64,000 nucleotides of DNA, from positions 62,001 to 126,000 of the forward strand of contig NZ_JOIZ01000021.1 in the NCBI RefSeq assembly GCF_000721605.1. Reading direction: 5' to 3'. A program made the position numbers and the translations under genes. Source of the stretch: Streptomyces sp. NRRL S-37 (GTDB taxonomy: Bacteria > Actinomycetota > Actinomycetes > Streptomycetales > Streptomycetaceae). Shown piece after piece: positions 1 through 8,393 of the stretch (its first letter is position 1; the number at the start of each line of letters is the position of its first letter). The notes under the pieces were generated by a model. That model saw only the letters and a program-made list of their open reading frames with translations, was not told where the DNA came from and did not search any database.

Positions 1-110
1 CGGGTCCGGGGACCCACCGAGGAACCTGGCAGCATCGGCTTGGCCGTGCCCGACATGCGGCTCCGCCGCGTGGCACGCCTCAACGGCAAGAAGAACACGG
101 GAGTAACAAC
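1..110. other. Upstream region of hupA
   Basis: This is the left edge of the window. I see no complete gene here. It holds the presumed leader and ribosome binding region (GGGAGTAA just before the ATG at 111) of the HU gene. The start of any upstream gene lies outside the window. Confidence 0.5.
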
Positions 111-392
111 ATGAACCGCAGTGAGCTGGTGGCCGCGCTGGCCGACCGCGCCGAGGTGACCCGCAAGGACGCCGACGCCGTGCTGGCCGCGTTCGCCGAG
201 GTCGTCGGCGACATCGTCTCCAAGGGCGACGAGAAGGTCACCGTCCCCGGCTTCCTGACCTTCGAGCGCACCCACCGGGCCGCGCGCACCGCGCGCAACC
301 CGCAGACCGGTGAGCCGATTCAGATCCCCGCGGGGTACAGCGTGAAGGTGTCGGCGGGCTCGAAGCTCAAGGAAGCCGCCAAGGGCAAGTGA
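111..392 (+). CDS. hupA: HU-family DNA-binding protein (short, HupA type)
   Basis: This 93-residue basic protein is a nucleoid-associated HU protein that binds and bends DNA as a dimer. It has the full HU fold: an N-terminal helix pair (MNRSELVAALADRAEVTRKD), the beta arm with the ARNPQTGEPIQIPA signature near residues 61-74, and a Lys-rich end (SKLKEAAKGK). It lacks the long Lys/Ala-rich tail of the second Streptomyces HU protein (HupS), so it matches the vegetative HupA. GGGAGTAA precedes the ATG. It converges on murA, with a strong hairpin between them. The family assignment is secure; the vegetative role is by analogy with S. coelicolor. Confidence 0.95.
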   Translation: MNRSELVAALADRAEVTRKDADAVLAAFAEVVGDIVSKGDEKVTVPGFLTFERTHRAARTARNPQTGEPIQIPAGYSVKVSAGSKLKEAAKGK

Positions 393-407
393 CCTTGCCT
401 TTTTAAG

Positions 408-476
408 AGCGTCGTGGGCAACTGCGGGCCGGCTGTGGCTGGTCGCGCAGTTCCCCGCGCCCCTTCGGGGCGCTTT
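408..476 (+). repeat. Dispersed Streptomyces intergenic repeat (GCGCAGTTCCCCGCGCCCCT family)
   Basis: The core at 445-464 is identical to four copies at 61061, 61126, 61215 and 61284. It is followed by a small palindrome, GCGCCCC-TTC-GGGGCGC (457-473). The unit is non-coding and sits between the ends of convergent genes. Confidence 0.75.
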
Positions 477-483
477 CGCTTAC

Positions 484-527
484 GCCGATGGGGCGGTCAC
501 CCGAACTCGGGTGACCGCCCCATCGGC
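484..527. terminator. Bidirectional terminator between hupA and murA
   Basis: There is a perfect 21-bp inverted repeat, arms 484-504 and 507-527, with a two-base centre (functionally a slightly shorter stem). It lies between the convergent stop codons of hupA and murA and has no T-tract, as is usual for Streptomyces terminators. Confidence 0.85.
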
Positions 528-546
528 GTTCGTGTGGCGGCTTGTG

Positions 547-1893
547 TCAGCCCAGGGCCTTGCCCGGGAGTTCGACCTTCGCGCCCAGTTCCACGAGCTT
601 TTCCATGAAGTTCTCGTAGCCGCGGTTGATCAGGCCGATGCCGTGGACGCGGGAGGTGCCCTGGGCGGCGAGGGCGGCGATGAGGTACGAGAAGCCGCCG
701 CGCAGGTCGGGGATGACCAGATCCGCGCCCTGGAGCTTCGTCGGGCCCGAGACGACCGCCGAGTGGAGGAAGTTGCGCTGGCCGAAGCGGCAGTCGGAGC
801 CGCCCAGGCACTCGCGGTAGAGCTGGATGTGCGCGCCCATCTGGTTGAGCGCGGAGGTGAAGCCCAGCCGGGACTCGTAGACCGTCTCGTGGACGATGGA
901 CAGGCCCGTCGCCTGGGTCAGCGCGACCACCAGCGGCTGCTGCCAGTCCGTCTGGAAGCCCGGGTGCACGTCCGTCTCCAGCGCGATGGACTTCAACTGC
1001 CCGCCGGGGTGCCAGAATCGGATGCCCTGGTCGTCGATCTCGAAGGCGCCGCCGACCTTCCGGAAGGTGTTCAGGAACGTCATCATCGAGCGCTGCTGGG
1101 CGCCGCGGACGTAGATGTTGCCCTCGGTCGCCAGCGCCGCGGACGCCCAGGAGGCGGCCTCCAGGCGGTCGGGCAGGGCACGGTGGGTGTAACCGCCGAG
1201 CTTGTCCACACCGGTGACGCGGATGGTCCGGTCGGTGTCCATCGCGATGATGGCGCCCATCTTCTGCAGGACGCAGATCAGGTCCTCGATCTCCGGCTCC
1301 ACCGCCGCGTTGGACAGCACGGTGACGCCCTCCGCGAGGACCGCCGTCAGCAGCACCTGCTCGGTCGCGCCGACCGAGGGGTACGGCAGCCGGATCTTGG
1401 TGCCACGCAGCCGCTGCGGGGCCTCCAGGTACTGGCCGTCCGCCCGCTTCTCGATCGTCGCGCCGAACTGCCGCAGCACGTCGAAGTGGAAGTCGATGGG
1501 CCGGCCGCCGATGTCGCAGCCGCCGAGACCCGGGATGAACGCGTGCCCGAGCCGGTGCAGCAGCGGGCCGCAGAACAGGATCGGGATCCGCGAGGACCCG
1601 GCGTGGGCATCGATGTCAGCGACATTGGCGCTCTCCACATGCGTGGGGTCGAGCACCAGTTCGCCGGGCTCCTCGCCCGGACGGACCGTCACGCCGTGCA
1701 GTTGCAGCAGACCCCGTACGACCCGGACGTCGCGGATGTCGGGCACGTTGCCCAGACGGCTCGGTGCGCTGCCCAGCAGCGCGGCGACCATGGCCTTCGG
1801 TACGAGGTTCTTCGCACCGCGGACACGGATCTCGCCCTCCAGCGGGGTCCCGCCGTGGACAAGCAGTACGTCATCGACGTCGTTGACGGTCAT
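547..1893 (-). CDS. murA: UDP-N-acetylglucosamine 1-carboxyvinyltransferase (MurA)
   Basis: The 448-residue enzyme transfers enolpyruvate from PEP to UDP-GlcNAc, the first committed step of peptidoglycan synthesis, in the cytoplasm. The N-terminal GAKN motif (about residues 26-29), the catalytic loop PGLGGCDIGGRPID with Cys126, and the EPSP-synthase inside-out barrel repeats are all visible. The catalytic Cys is the fosfomycin target; mycobacteria have Asp there, so this copy should be fosfomycin-sensitive. Length is normal for the family. It converges on hupA and is divergent from yqgE, with about 250 bp of promoter region between. Confidence 0.97.
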   Translation of the reverse strand: MTVNDVDDVLLVHGGTPLEGEIRVRGAKNLVPKAMVAALLGSAPSRLGNVPDIRDVRVVRGLLQLHGVTVRPGEEPGELVLDPTHVESANVADIDAHAGSSRIPILFCGPLLHRLGHAFIPGLGGCDIGGRPIDFHFDVLRQFGATIEKRADGQYLEAPQRLRGTKIRLPYPSVGATEQVLLTAVLAEGVTVLSNAAVEPEIEDLICVLQKMGAIIAMDTDRTIRVTGVDKLGGYTHRALPDRLEAASWASAALATEGNIYVRGAQQRSMMTFLNTFRKVGGAFEIDDQGIRFWHPGGQLKSIALETDVHPGFQTDWQQPLVVALTQATGLSIVHETVYESRLGFTSALNQMGAHIQLYRECLGGSDCRFGQRNFLHSAVVSGPTKLQGADLVIPDLRGGFSYLIAALAAQGTSRVHGIGLINRGYENFMEKLVELGAKVELPGKALG

Positions 1894-2147
1894 GAATCTC
1901 GCGTTCCGTGGGGAGTGGGGCAGGGGCCAGAAGGGAAAGGGTAATCGCCCCCGGCCCCCCTTCCGTAAGCCCGGACAGGGCCCCGGAACGTCATGGGTCT
2001 GTCACAACACGAAGCGTTTGCGGCCGGGCACACGGGGTCACCGCCCCCGTCGTGCGCCGGGCGTGCTCCGGTCCGCCCTGAGCTGCGTTCACTCGCGTAC
2101 CCCCGTTGCCTCCCCACGCGGGAGCGAGATGCGGGATCATGTCTGGC

Positions 2148-2720
2148 ATGACCGAGGTGTCCTCGCTCACAGGGCGGCTGCTCGTGGCCACTCCCGCCCT
2201 GGCGGACCCGAACTTCGACCGCGCGGTGGTGCTCCTCCTCGACCACGACGAGGAGGGCTCCCTCGGTGTCGTTCTCAACCGTCCGACGCCGGTGGACGTG
2301 GGCGACATCCTGGAGGGCTGGGGGGACCTGGCCGGCGAACCGGGTGTCGTCTTCCAGGGCGGCCCGGTGTCGCTGGACTCGGCCCTCGGGGTCGCCGTCG
2401 TCCCCGGCGGTACGGCCGCGGAGGCCGCGCCGCTGGGCTGGCGCCGGGTGCACGGCGCGATCGGGCTGGTCGACCTGGAGGCCCCGCCGGAGCTGCTCGC
2501 CTCCGTCCTCGGCTCGCTGCGCATCTTCGCCGGGTACGCCGGCTGGGGGCCCGGCCAGCTCGAGGACGAGCTGGTGGACGGCGCCTGGTACGTCGTGGAG
2601 TCGGAGCCCGGTGACGTCTCCTCCCCGTCCCCGGAGCGGCTCTGGCGCGAGGTGCTGCGCCGCCAGCGCAACGAGCTGGCGATGGTGGCCACGTATCCGG
2701 ACGACCCTTCGCTCAACTGA
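2148..2720 (+). CDS. YqgE/AlgH family protein (UPF0301)
   Basis: The 190-residue cytoplasmic protein has the YqgE/AlgH signatures: SLTGRLLVATPAL near the start, GVVLNRPTP, FQGGPV and FAGYAGWGPGQLEDEL. The biochemical role of the family is not established; some Gram-negative members affect transcription of alginate genes. I chose the ATG at 2148 (MTEVSSLTGR) because GCGGGA lies 11 nt upstream. An ATG at 2139 and a TTG at 2106 are in frame but precede the conserved start. The next gene follows after 30 bp, so the two may be co-transcribed. Confidence 0.9.
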   Translation: MTEVSSLTGRLLVATPALADPNFDRAVVLLLDHDEEGSLGVVLNRPTPVDVGDILEGWGDLAGEPGVVFQGGPVSLDSALGVAVVPGGTAAEAAPLGWRRVHGAIGLVDLEAPPELLASVLGSLRIFAGYAGWGPGQLEDELVDGAWYVVESEPGDVSSPSPERLWREVLRRQRNELAMVATYPDDPSLN

Positions 2721-2750
2721 TGCGTGCGGGCTTCAGTACCCTTGGCAGTT

Positions 2751-3032
2751 ATGAGCACTCTTGAGCCCGAGCGCGGGACTGGTACGGGGACCCTCGTCGA
2801 GCCGACGCCGCAGACCTCCCACGGCGACGGTGACCACGAGCGCTTCGCCCACTACGTCCAGAAGGACAAGATCATGGCGAGTGCCCTCGACGGGACCCCC
2901 GTCGTGGCGCTGTGCGGCAAGGTGTGGGTGCCCGGCCGCGACCCGAAGAAGTACCCGGTGTGTCCCATGTGCAAGGAGATCTACGAGTCCATGGGCGCCG
3001 GCGACGACGGCAAGGGCAAGGGCGACAAGTAG
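2751..3032 (+). CDS. DUF3039 domain protein, putative zinc-binding
   Basis: This 93-residue actinobacterial protein of unknown function has a conserved core HYVQKDKIMASALDGTPVVALCGKVWVP followed by CPMC. One Cys in LCGKVW, the CPMC pair and a nearby His are plausible metal ligands. The C-terminus is a Gly/Lys-rich tail. The ATG at 2751 fits the family start. It follows yqgE closely and is followed by a hairpin terminator. Confidence 0.85.
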   Translation: MSTLEPERGTGTGTLVEPTPQTSHGDGDHERFAHYVQKDKIMASALDGTPVVALCGKVWVPGRDPKKYPVCPMCKEIYESMGAGDDGKGKGDK

Positions 3033-3067
3033 TCCGTCCTCTCCCCTCCGTCGGTCCGGTCCTCTCG

Positions 3068-3102
3068 GGCCCCCGGGGCGCGCTTTGCGTGCCCTGGGGG
3101 CC
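3068..3102 (+). terminator. Hairpin terminator after the DUF3039 gene
   Basis: Arms 3068-3082 and 3088-3102 pair over 15 bp with two G-T wobbles and a five-base loop. The hairpin follows the DUF3039 stop codon and precedes the ABC operon promoter. Confidence 0.7.
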
Positions 3103-3147
3103 TTTGTGCTGTCCGCGCGTTGCGCAGGGCGCTTCCGCCGGTCACGG

Positions 3148-3163
3148 AGTGGTGGAGACCTCT
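3148..3163. promoter_or_regulatory. Putative DasR operator (dre) upstream of the sugar ABC operon
   Basis: AGTGGTGGAGACCTCT matches the palindromic dre consensus AGTGGTCTAGACCACT at 13 of 16 positions. It lies about 95 bp before the lipoprotein ATG. DasR is the GntR-family GlcNAc-responsive repressor of Streptomyces. The downstream hexosaminidase gene makes DasR control plausible. Confidence 0.6.
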
Positions 3164-3257
3164 TGTGGTGCGGTTCACCCAGTCCCTAACCTCCGGTGTG
3201 TTGTGCACAGCGAAATCGCCATTGCATATGTTGCAACGCGTTCGGAGGAGCTACTCC

Positions 3258-4550
3258 ATGAAGCTGTCCGCCCGCCTGGCCGTCGTCGCGGCCGTCCTCG
3301 CCACCGCCGCCTGCGCACCCCAGACCTCCGGCACCTCCTCCTCCGACAAGGACGAGAAGACCGGCACCCTCCGCGTCTGGCTCTTCCAGGAGGTCAACAA
3401 CAAGCCCAAGGAACAGGTCGTCGACTCCGTCCTCGCCGCGTTCGAGAAGGCGCACGACGACACCGACGTCACCGTCGAGTACATCCCCGTCGAGACCCGC
3501 GCCCAGCGCATCAAGGCCGCCTTCAACGACCCGAAGTCCGCGCCCGACCTCATCGAGTACGGCAACACCGACACCGCCGGCTACGTGAAGGACGGCGGAC
3601 TCGCCGACATCACCGAGGAGTTCGGCGCCTGGGACGAGGCCGAGGACACCGACCCGACCGCCAGACAGTCGGTCACCGTCGACGGCAAGGTCTACGGAGC
3701 CCCGTACTTCGTCGGCGTCCGCGCGCTCTACTACCGCACCGACGTCTTCGACGAACTCGGCCTCGGCGTCCCGAAGACCCAGGCCGAACTGATCTCCACC
3801 GCGAAGGAGATCCACACCGCCAGACCCGGGCTGTACGGCATCGCGGTCGGCGGCGCCTACACCTACGGCGCGATGCCCTTCATCTGGGCCCACGGCGGCG
3901 AACTCGCCACCGGCAAGGAGGGCTCGTACGCCTCCGCCATCGACAGCGCCGCATCCCGCAAGGGCATCGAGGCGTACACCTCCCTCTTCGGCGACGACAA
4001 CTGCCCGGCCGCCAAGTGCGCCGGGATGGGCGGCAACGACACGGTGACCGCCTTCGCCGCGGGCAAGGCCGCCATGGCGATCGGCGGCGACTTCAGCCAC
4101 GCGGCCGTCGAGGCCGGGAAGGTCAAGGGCAAGTACGCCGTCGTGCCGCTGCCGGGCGTCGAGGCCGGGTCCATCGCCCCCGCGTTCGCCGGCGGCAACA
4201 ACCTCGGCGTGCTGAAGTCCACCTCGCACCGCACCCTCGCCGTCGACCTGATGAAGCGGCTCGCCTCGAAGGAGGCGCAGGGCGCGCTCTTCGAGGGCAT
4301 GGGGTTCCTGCCCACCTTCTCCGACGTGCGGGAGCAGGTGGCCGCGAAGGAGGCCTTCGTGAAGCCGTTCGTCGAGACGCTGGCGGCCGACACGAAGTTC
4401 GTGCCGGCGTCGGCGGCGTGGGCGCGGATCGACTCGTCGCTGGTGCTGCCGACGATGTTCCAGGAGGTCGTGAGCGGTAAGAAGAGCGTGGCCGCCGCCT
4501 CGGCGGACGCGGCGAAGAAGATGAACGAGGCGTTCGGATCCGCCGGATGA
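3258..4550 (+). CDS. Extracellular sugar-binding lipoprotein of an ABC importer
   Basis: The 430-residue substrate-binding protein belongs to the family-1 solute-binding proteins (MalE-like). It begins with a lipoprotein signal peptide ending in the lipobox ATAAC, with Cys19 as the lipidated residue. The mature part carries typical features: LRVWLFQEVNNKPKEQ, a PDLIEYGN stretch, and YFVGVRALYYRTD. GGAGGAG lies 7 nt before the ATG. The stop overlaps the next start (ATGA), and two permeases and a GH20 hexosaminidase follow, so the ligand is probably a GlcNAc-containing oligosaccharide. No ATPase is encoded, so it likely uses the shared MsiK-type ATPase. Confidence 0.9.
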   Translation: MKLSARLAVVAAVLATAACAPQTSGTSSSDKDEKTGTLRVWLFQEVNNKPKEQVVDSVLAAFEKAHDDTDVTVEYIPVETRAQRIKAAFNDPKSAPDLIEYGNTDTAGYVKDGGLADITEEFGAWDEAEDTDPTARQSVTVDGKVYGAPYFVGVRALYYRTDVFDELGLGVPKTQAELISTAKEIHTARPGLYGIAVGGAYTYGAMPFIWAHGGELATGKEGSYASAIDSAASRKGIEAYTSLFGDDNCPAAKCAGMGGNDTVTAFAAGKAAMAIGGDFSHAAVEAGKVKGKYAVVPLPGVEAGSIAPAFAGGNNLGVLKSTSHRTLAVDLMKRLASKEAQGALFEGMGFLPTFSDVREQVAAKEAFVKPFVETLAADTKFVPASAAWARIDSSLVLPTMFQEVVSGKKSVAAASADAAKKMNEAFGSAG

Positions 4551-5536
4551 CCGTGCCTACGAGCTCGAGGGCTGTGAAGCCCGGGCGGGTGCGGGTGGTC
4601 CGTGGTTCCTCGCGCCCACGCGGCGGCAGCCGCGGATCCAGTACAGCCCCGCGCCCCTTTCGGGGACGCTCCAGCGCACCCTGGCTGTATCTCGCGCCCG
4701 CTCTTGTCGTCCTTGGAGGGCTGCTCGCCTACCCGGTCTATCAGCTCGGGCTGATTTCGCTCTTTCACTACACCCAAGCCCAGGTCAGTGGCGGTGAGCC
4801 CACCACCTTCGAAGGGTTCGGGAACTATGCCGAACTCTTTGCCGATGAGCAGTTCTGGCAGGTGTTGCTGGCCACCGTGGTGTTCGCGGCTGCCTGTGTG
4901 GTGTGCACGCTGACTGTGGGGTGTGCGCTCGCCGTGCTGCTCACCCGCGTGCGGGCCGTGCCCCGGCTGACGTTGATGCTGGCCGCGCTCGGCGCGTGGG
5001 CGACCCCCGCGATCACCGGGTCCACGGTCTGGCTGTTCCTCTTCGACGCCGACTTCGGGCCGGTCAACCGGGTACTGGGACTCGGCGACCACTCGTGGAC
5101 GTACGGCAGGTTCAGCGCCTTCTTCCTCGTCCTGCTCGAAGTGGTCTGGTGCTCCTTCCCGTTCGTGATGGTGACGGTCTACGCCGGGATCCGCGCCGTA
5201 CCGTCCGAGGTGCTGGAGGCCGCCTCCCTGGACGGGGCCTCGCAGTGGCGGATCTGGCGCTCGGTGCTCGCCCCGATGCTCCGGCCGATCCTGGTCGTCG
5301 TCACCATCCAGTCGGTCATCTGGGACTTCAAGGTCTTCACCCAGATCTACGTCATGACGAACGGCGGGGGCATCGCCGGCCAGAACCTGGTCCTGAACGT
5401 CTACGCCTACCAGCAGGCGTTCGCGTCCTCGCAGTACAGCCTCGGCGCGGCGATCGGCGTGGTGATGCTGCTGATCCTGCTCGTCGTGACGCTGGTGTAC
5501 CTGCGACTGCTGCGCCGCCAAGGAGAGGAACTGTGA
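4547..5536 (+). CDS. ABC sugar permease, MalF type
   Basis: The 329-residue inner-membrane permease has about six transmembrane segments and the EAA loop EVLEAASLDGASQWRIWRSV that contacts the ATPase. Its start overlaps the lipoprotein stop (ATGA). The first 45 residues (Arg/Ser/Gly/Pro-rich, before PWLYLAPALVV) are encoded by DNA resembling a dispersed intergenic repeat, so this extension looks acquired rather than functional. A GTGA overlap joins it to the second permease. Specificity is inferred from the neighbouring hexosaminidase. Confidence 0.9.
   Translation: MTVPTSSRAVKPGRVRVVRGSSRPRGGSRGSSTAPRPFRGRSSAPWLYLAPALVVLGGLLAYPVYQLGLISLFHYTQAQVSGGEPTTFEGFGNYAELFADEQFWQVLLATVVFAAACVVCTLTVGCALAVLLTRVRAVPRLTLMLAALGAWATPAITGSTVWLFLFDADFGPVNRVLGLGDHSWTYGRFSAFFLVLLEVVWCSFPFVMVTVYAGIRAVPSEVLEAASLDGASQWRIWRSVLAPMLRPILVVVTIQSVIWDFKVFTQIYVMTNGGGIAGQNLVLNVYAYQQAFASSQYSLGAAIGVVMLLILLVVTLVYLRLLRRQGEEL
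4573..4672 (+). repeat. Intergenic-type repeat embedded in a coding sequence
   Basis: The stretch running from GGGTGCGGGTGGTCCGTGG to CCCCGCGCCCCTTTCGGGG resembles the common Streptomyces intergenic repeat seen at 408-476 and 61021-61303. Here it is read in frame as the N-terminal part of the MalF-type permease. Confidence 0.6.
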
Positions 5537-6411
5537 GCCTTGTGAGCCGGAACGGGAAACCCCGGGTGAATCCTGTGCGCCGGTTCGTACGGCGTCCGGG
5601 GCGGGCGGCGGCCGAGGCGGCGGCGCTGCTGACCGCCGCCGTGGTGGCCTTCCCGTTGTACTGGATGGTGCTGAGCGCCTTCAGACCGGCCGGGGAGATC
5701 GAGTCGGCCGAGCCGCGGCCCTGGACGCTCGCGCCCACACTGGACTCGTTCCGGCGGGTGTTCGGACAGCAGGAATTCGGCCGGTACTTTCTCAACAGCG
5801 TCGTCGTCGCTCTCGCCGTGGTGATCGCCTCCGCGCTGATCGCCTTTCTCGCCGCGACCGCCGTGACGCGATTCCGGTTCCGGCTGCGGACCACCTTGCT
5901 GATCATGTTTCTGGTGGCCCAGATGGTGCCCGTGGAGGCGCTGACCATCCCGTTGTTCTTCGTCATGCGGGACTTCGGCCAGTTGAACACGCTGTGGTCG
6001 CTGATCCTGCCGCACATCGCGTTCTCCCTGCCCTTCGCGATCTGGATGCTGCGGGGGTTCGTGAAGGCCGTTCCACAGGCGCTGGAGGAGGCCGCCTACA
6101 TCGACGGAGCGAGCCGCGCGCGCTTTCTCTGGCAGATCCTTTTCCCGCTCGTCCTGCCGGGCCTCGTGGCCACCAGCGTGTTTTCTTTCATCTCCACCTG
6201 GAACGACTTCCTGTTCGCCAAGTCCTTCATCATCAGCGACATTTCGCAGTCGACCCTGCCGATGGCGCTGCTGGTCTTCTACAAACCCGACGAGCCGGAC
6301 TGGGGCGGCGTCATGGCGGCGTCCACGGTGATGACGATTCCGGTACTGGTCTTCTTCGTACTCGTACAGCGACGTCTGGTCTCCGGACTGGGCGGCGCGG
6401 TAAAGGACTGA
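5533..6411 (+). CDS. ABC sugar permease, MalG type
   Basis: The 292-residue inner-membrane permease starts at GTG 5533, which overlaps the preceding TGA, with AGGAGAGGAA just upstream. It has six predicted transmembrane segments and the MalG-type EAA loop EEAAYIDGASRARFLWQILFPLVLPG. The C-terminal half carries the usual TWNDFLFAKSFI motif. With the preceding permease it forms the channel of the importer. The hexosaminidase gene begins 1 bp after its stop. Confidence 0.93.
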   Translation: MSLVSRNGKPRVNPVRRFVRRPGRAAAEAAALLTAAVVAFPLYWMVLSAFRPAGEIESAEPRPWTLAPTLDSFRRVFGQQEFGRYFLNSVVVALAVVIASALIAFLAATAVTRFRFRLRTTLLIMFLVAQMVPVEALTIPLFFVMRDFGQLNTLWSLILPHIAFSLPFAIWMLRGFVKAVPQALEEAAYIDGASRARFLWQILFPLVLPGLVATSVFSFISTWNDFLFAKSFIISDISQSTLPMALLVFYKPDEPDWGGVMAASTVMTIPVLVFFVLVQRRLVSGLGGAVKD

Positions 6412-6412
6412 C

Positions 6413-8071
6413 ATGACCGACGTGACCTCGACTACGGATCTCGTCCCCGCGCCCCGGGCCGTGGAGGGGCCGATGCGCTGCGGTGTCGAACTGACCCCCG
6501 CCACCACACTGTGGGCCGGGTCCGGTACGGAAACCACGGAACGCTGGCTGCGCTCCACACTCGGACCCGCCCTGGGGCTGCCGCTGCGGCCGGGCCCCGA
6601 GGACGCCCGCGACAGCCTGCGGCTGCGCGTCGACGACACGCTCGCCCCCGAGGCCTACCGCCTCGCCGTCGTCACCAACTGGGGCATCGAGATCACCGGC
6701 GGGAGCGCCGCCGGTGTCTTCTGGGGCGCCCAGACCCTGCGCCAGCTGCTCGGGCCGGACGCCTTCCGCAAGGCGCCCGTGCGGCCCGGCATCACCCGTG
6801 GAATCCCGCACCAGATCATCGACGACGCGCCCCGCTTCCGCTGGCGCGGACTCATGCTCGACGTGGCCCGGCACTTCATGCCCAAGGAAGGCGTGCTGCG
6901 CTATCTCGATCTGATGGCGGCGCACAAACTCAACGTCCTCCACTTCCACCTGACGGACGACCAGGGCTGGCGCATCGAGATCCAGCGGTATCCGGAGCTC
7001 ACCGGGACCGGATCCTGGCGCGCCCGGACGAAAATCGGCCACCGCGCCTCACCGCTGTGGGACGACAGGCCGCACGGCGGTCACTACACCCGGGACGACA
7101 TCCGCGAGATCGTCGCCTACGCCGCCGAGCGGCATATCAGCGTCGTCCCGGAAATCGACGTACCCGGCCACTCGCAGGCCGCCATCGCCGCGTATCCGGA
7201 ACTCGGCAACTCCGATGTCATCGACACCGCCTCCCTGACCGTCTGGGACACCTGGGGGATCAATCCGAACGTACTCGCCCCCACTGACAACACCCTGCGC
7301 TTCTACGAAGGGGTGCTCGAGGAAGTCCTGGAACTGTTCCCCGCGGACGCCGGACCGTTCTCGCCGTTCGTGCACATCGGCGGCGACGAATGCCTCAAGG
7401 ACCAGTGGCGCGAGTCGGACGCCGCGCAGAAACAGATCGGCAACCTCGGTCTGCCGGACGAGGACGCGCTCCAGTCCTGGTTCATCGGGCACTTCGACCA
7501 GTGGCTCACCGCGCGGGGGCGGCGGCTGATCGGCTGGGACGAGATCCTGGAGGGCGGCCTGGCGCCGGGCGCCGCGGTGTCGTCCTGGCGCGGCTACTCC
7601 GGCGGGGTCGCCGCCGCCCGCGCGGGGCACGACGTGGTCATGTGCCCCCAGCAGTACGTGTACCTGGACTACCGTCAGGACGCGGGCCCCGACGAGCCGG
7701 TGCCGATCGGGTACGTGCGCACCCTGGAGGACGTCTACCGGTTCGAGCCCGTGCCGTCGGAGCTGACCGGCGAGGAGGCCGCGCGGGTGCTGGGCACCCA
7801 GGCCAACGTGTGGACCGAGGTGATGGAGGACCAGGGGCGGGTCGACTACCAGACGTTCCCCCGGCTGGCCGCGTTCTGCGAGGTCGCCTGGAGCGATCTG
7901 CCCGCCCCCGCCGACCGGGACTTCGCCGGCTTCGAACGGCGGATGACCGCCCACTACCGGCGCCTGGACGCCCTCGGGGTCGCCTACCGGCCGCCCACCG
8001 GACCGCTGCCCTGGCAGCGGCGTCCGGGCATCCTGGGGCGCCCGATCGACGGCCCGCCGCCGGGCCTGTAG
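6413..8071 (+). CDS. Beta-N-acetylhexosaminidase (GH20)
   Basis: The 552-residue glycosidase removes terminal GlcNAc/GalNAc by substrate-assisted catalysis. It has the GH20b N-terminal domain (about residues 15-135) and then the barrel, with MLDVARHFMPKEGVLRYLDLMA, HFHLTDDQGWRIEIQ and the catalytic pair Asp325-Glu326 in HIGGDECLK. No signal peptide is present, so it is probably cytoplasmic and acts on imported chito-oligosaccharides. It is the last gene of the ABC operon, followed by a large hairpin. Confidence 0.95.
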   Translation: MTDVTSTTDLVPAPRAVEGPMRCGVELTPATTLWAGSGTETTERWLRSTLGPALGLPLRPGPEDARDSLRLRVDDTLAPEAYRLAVVTNWGIEITGGSAAGVFWGAQTLRQLLGPDAFRKAPVRPGITRGIPHQIIDDAPRFRWRGLMLDVARHFMPKEGVLRYLDLMAAHKLNVLHFHLTDDQGWRIEIQRYPELTGTGSWRARTKIGHRASPLWDDRPHGGHYTRDDIREIVAYAAERHISVVPEIDVPGHSQAAIAAYPELGNSDVIDTASLTVWDTWGINPNVLAPTDNTLRFYEGVLEEVLELFPADAGPFSPFVHIGGDECLKDQWRESDAAQKQIGNLGLPDEDALQSWFIGHFDQWLTARGRRLIGWDEILEGGLAPGAAVSSWRGYSGGVAAARAGHDVVMCPQQYVYLDYRQDAGPDEPVPIGYVRTLEDVYRFEPVPSELTGEEAARVLGTQANVWTEVMEDQGRVDYQTFPRLAAFCEVAWSDLPAPADRDFAGFERRMTAHYRRLDALGVAYRPPTGPLPWQRRPGILGRPIDGPPPGL

Positions 8072-8075
8072 CCCG

Positions 8076-8132
8076 CCCGTTCCGGGTTCCCGGCGCGGGG
8101 CGGCCCGCCCGGCGCCGGGAACCCGGAACGGG
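8076..8132. terminator. Strong hairpin terminator after the hexosaminidase gene
   Basis: There is a perfect 21-bp inverted repeat, arms 8076-8096 and 8112-8132, with a 15-base loop. It starts five bases after the hexosaminidase stop and closes the operon. Confidence 0.88.
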
Positions 8133-8393
8133 GTGTGCGCACCTGTTCGGTCCGTCCCGAACGGGTCATGCGAAACGGGTGGAAAAGTCACTGAAGAGTA
8201 TCGATCCCGAGCGCATCGGTGATGAGGGGAGAAATCGACCACGCCCGGGGTGAGGTGGGCGAATGCCTCCTAGCGGACCCCCGTCCTCGGCACCTGCCAA
8301 GATGTGCCAGAGTTGCCACGTCCGCCCTGTCAGGCCGTACCGTACGGCAGCACAGGTGGGACCAGGTGGGGCAGCGGGAAGGGGCAGCCGGAC
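8133..8393. other. Promoter region of the xanthine dehydrogenase operon
   Basis: These 261 bases hold no credible gene. A short palindrome, GCCGTA-CCG-TACGGC, lies near 8335-8349, and TGCCA half-sites occur nearby, which could be operator elements. I cannot assign a promoter with confidence. Confidence 0.4.

Noticed and set aside
511..1944. Long open frame opposite murA
   Set aside because: It is a GC-bias shadow of murA on the other strand. The protein is Arg/Gln/Asp-rich without domains, while murA has every expected motif.
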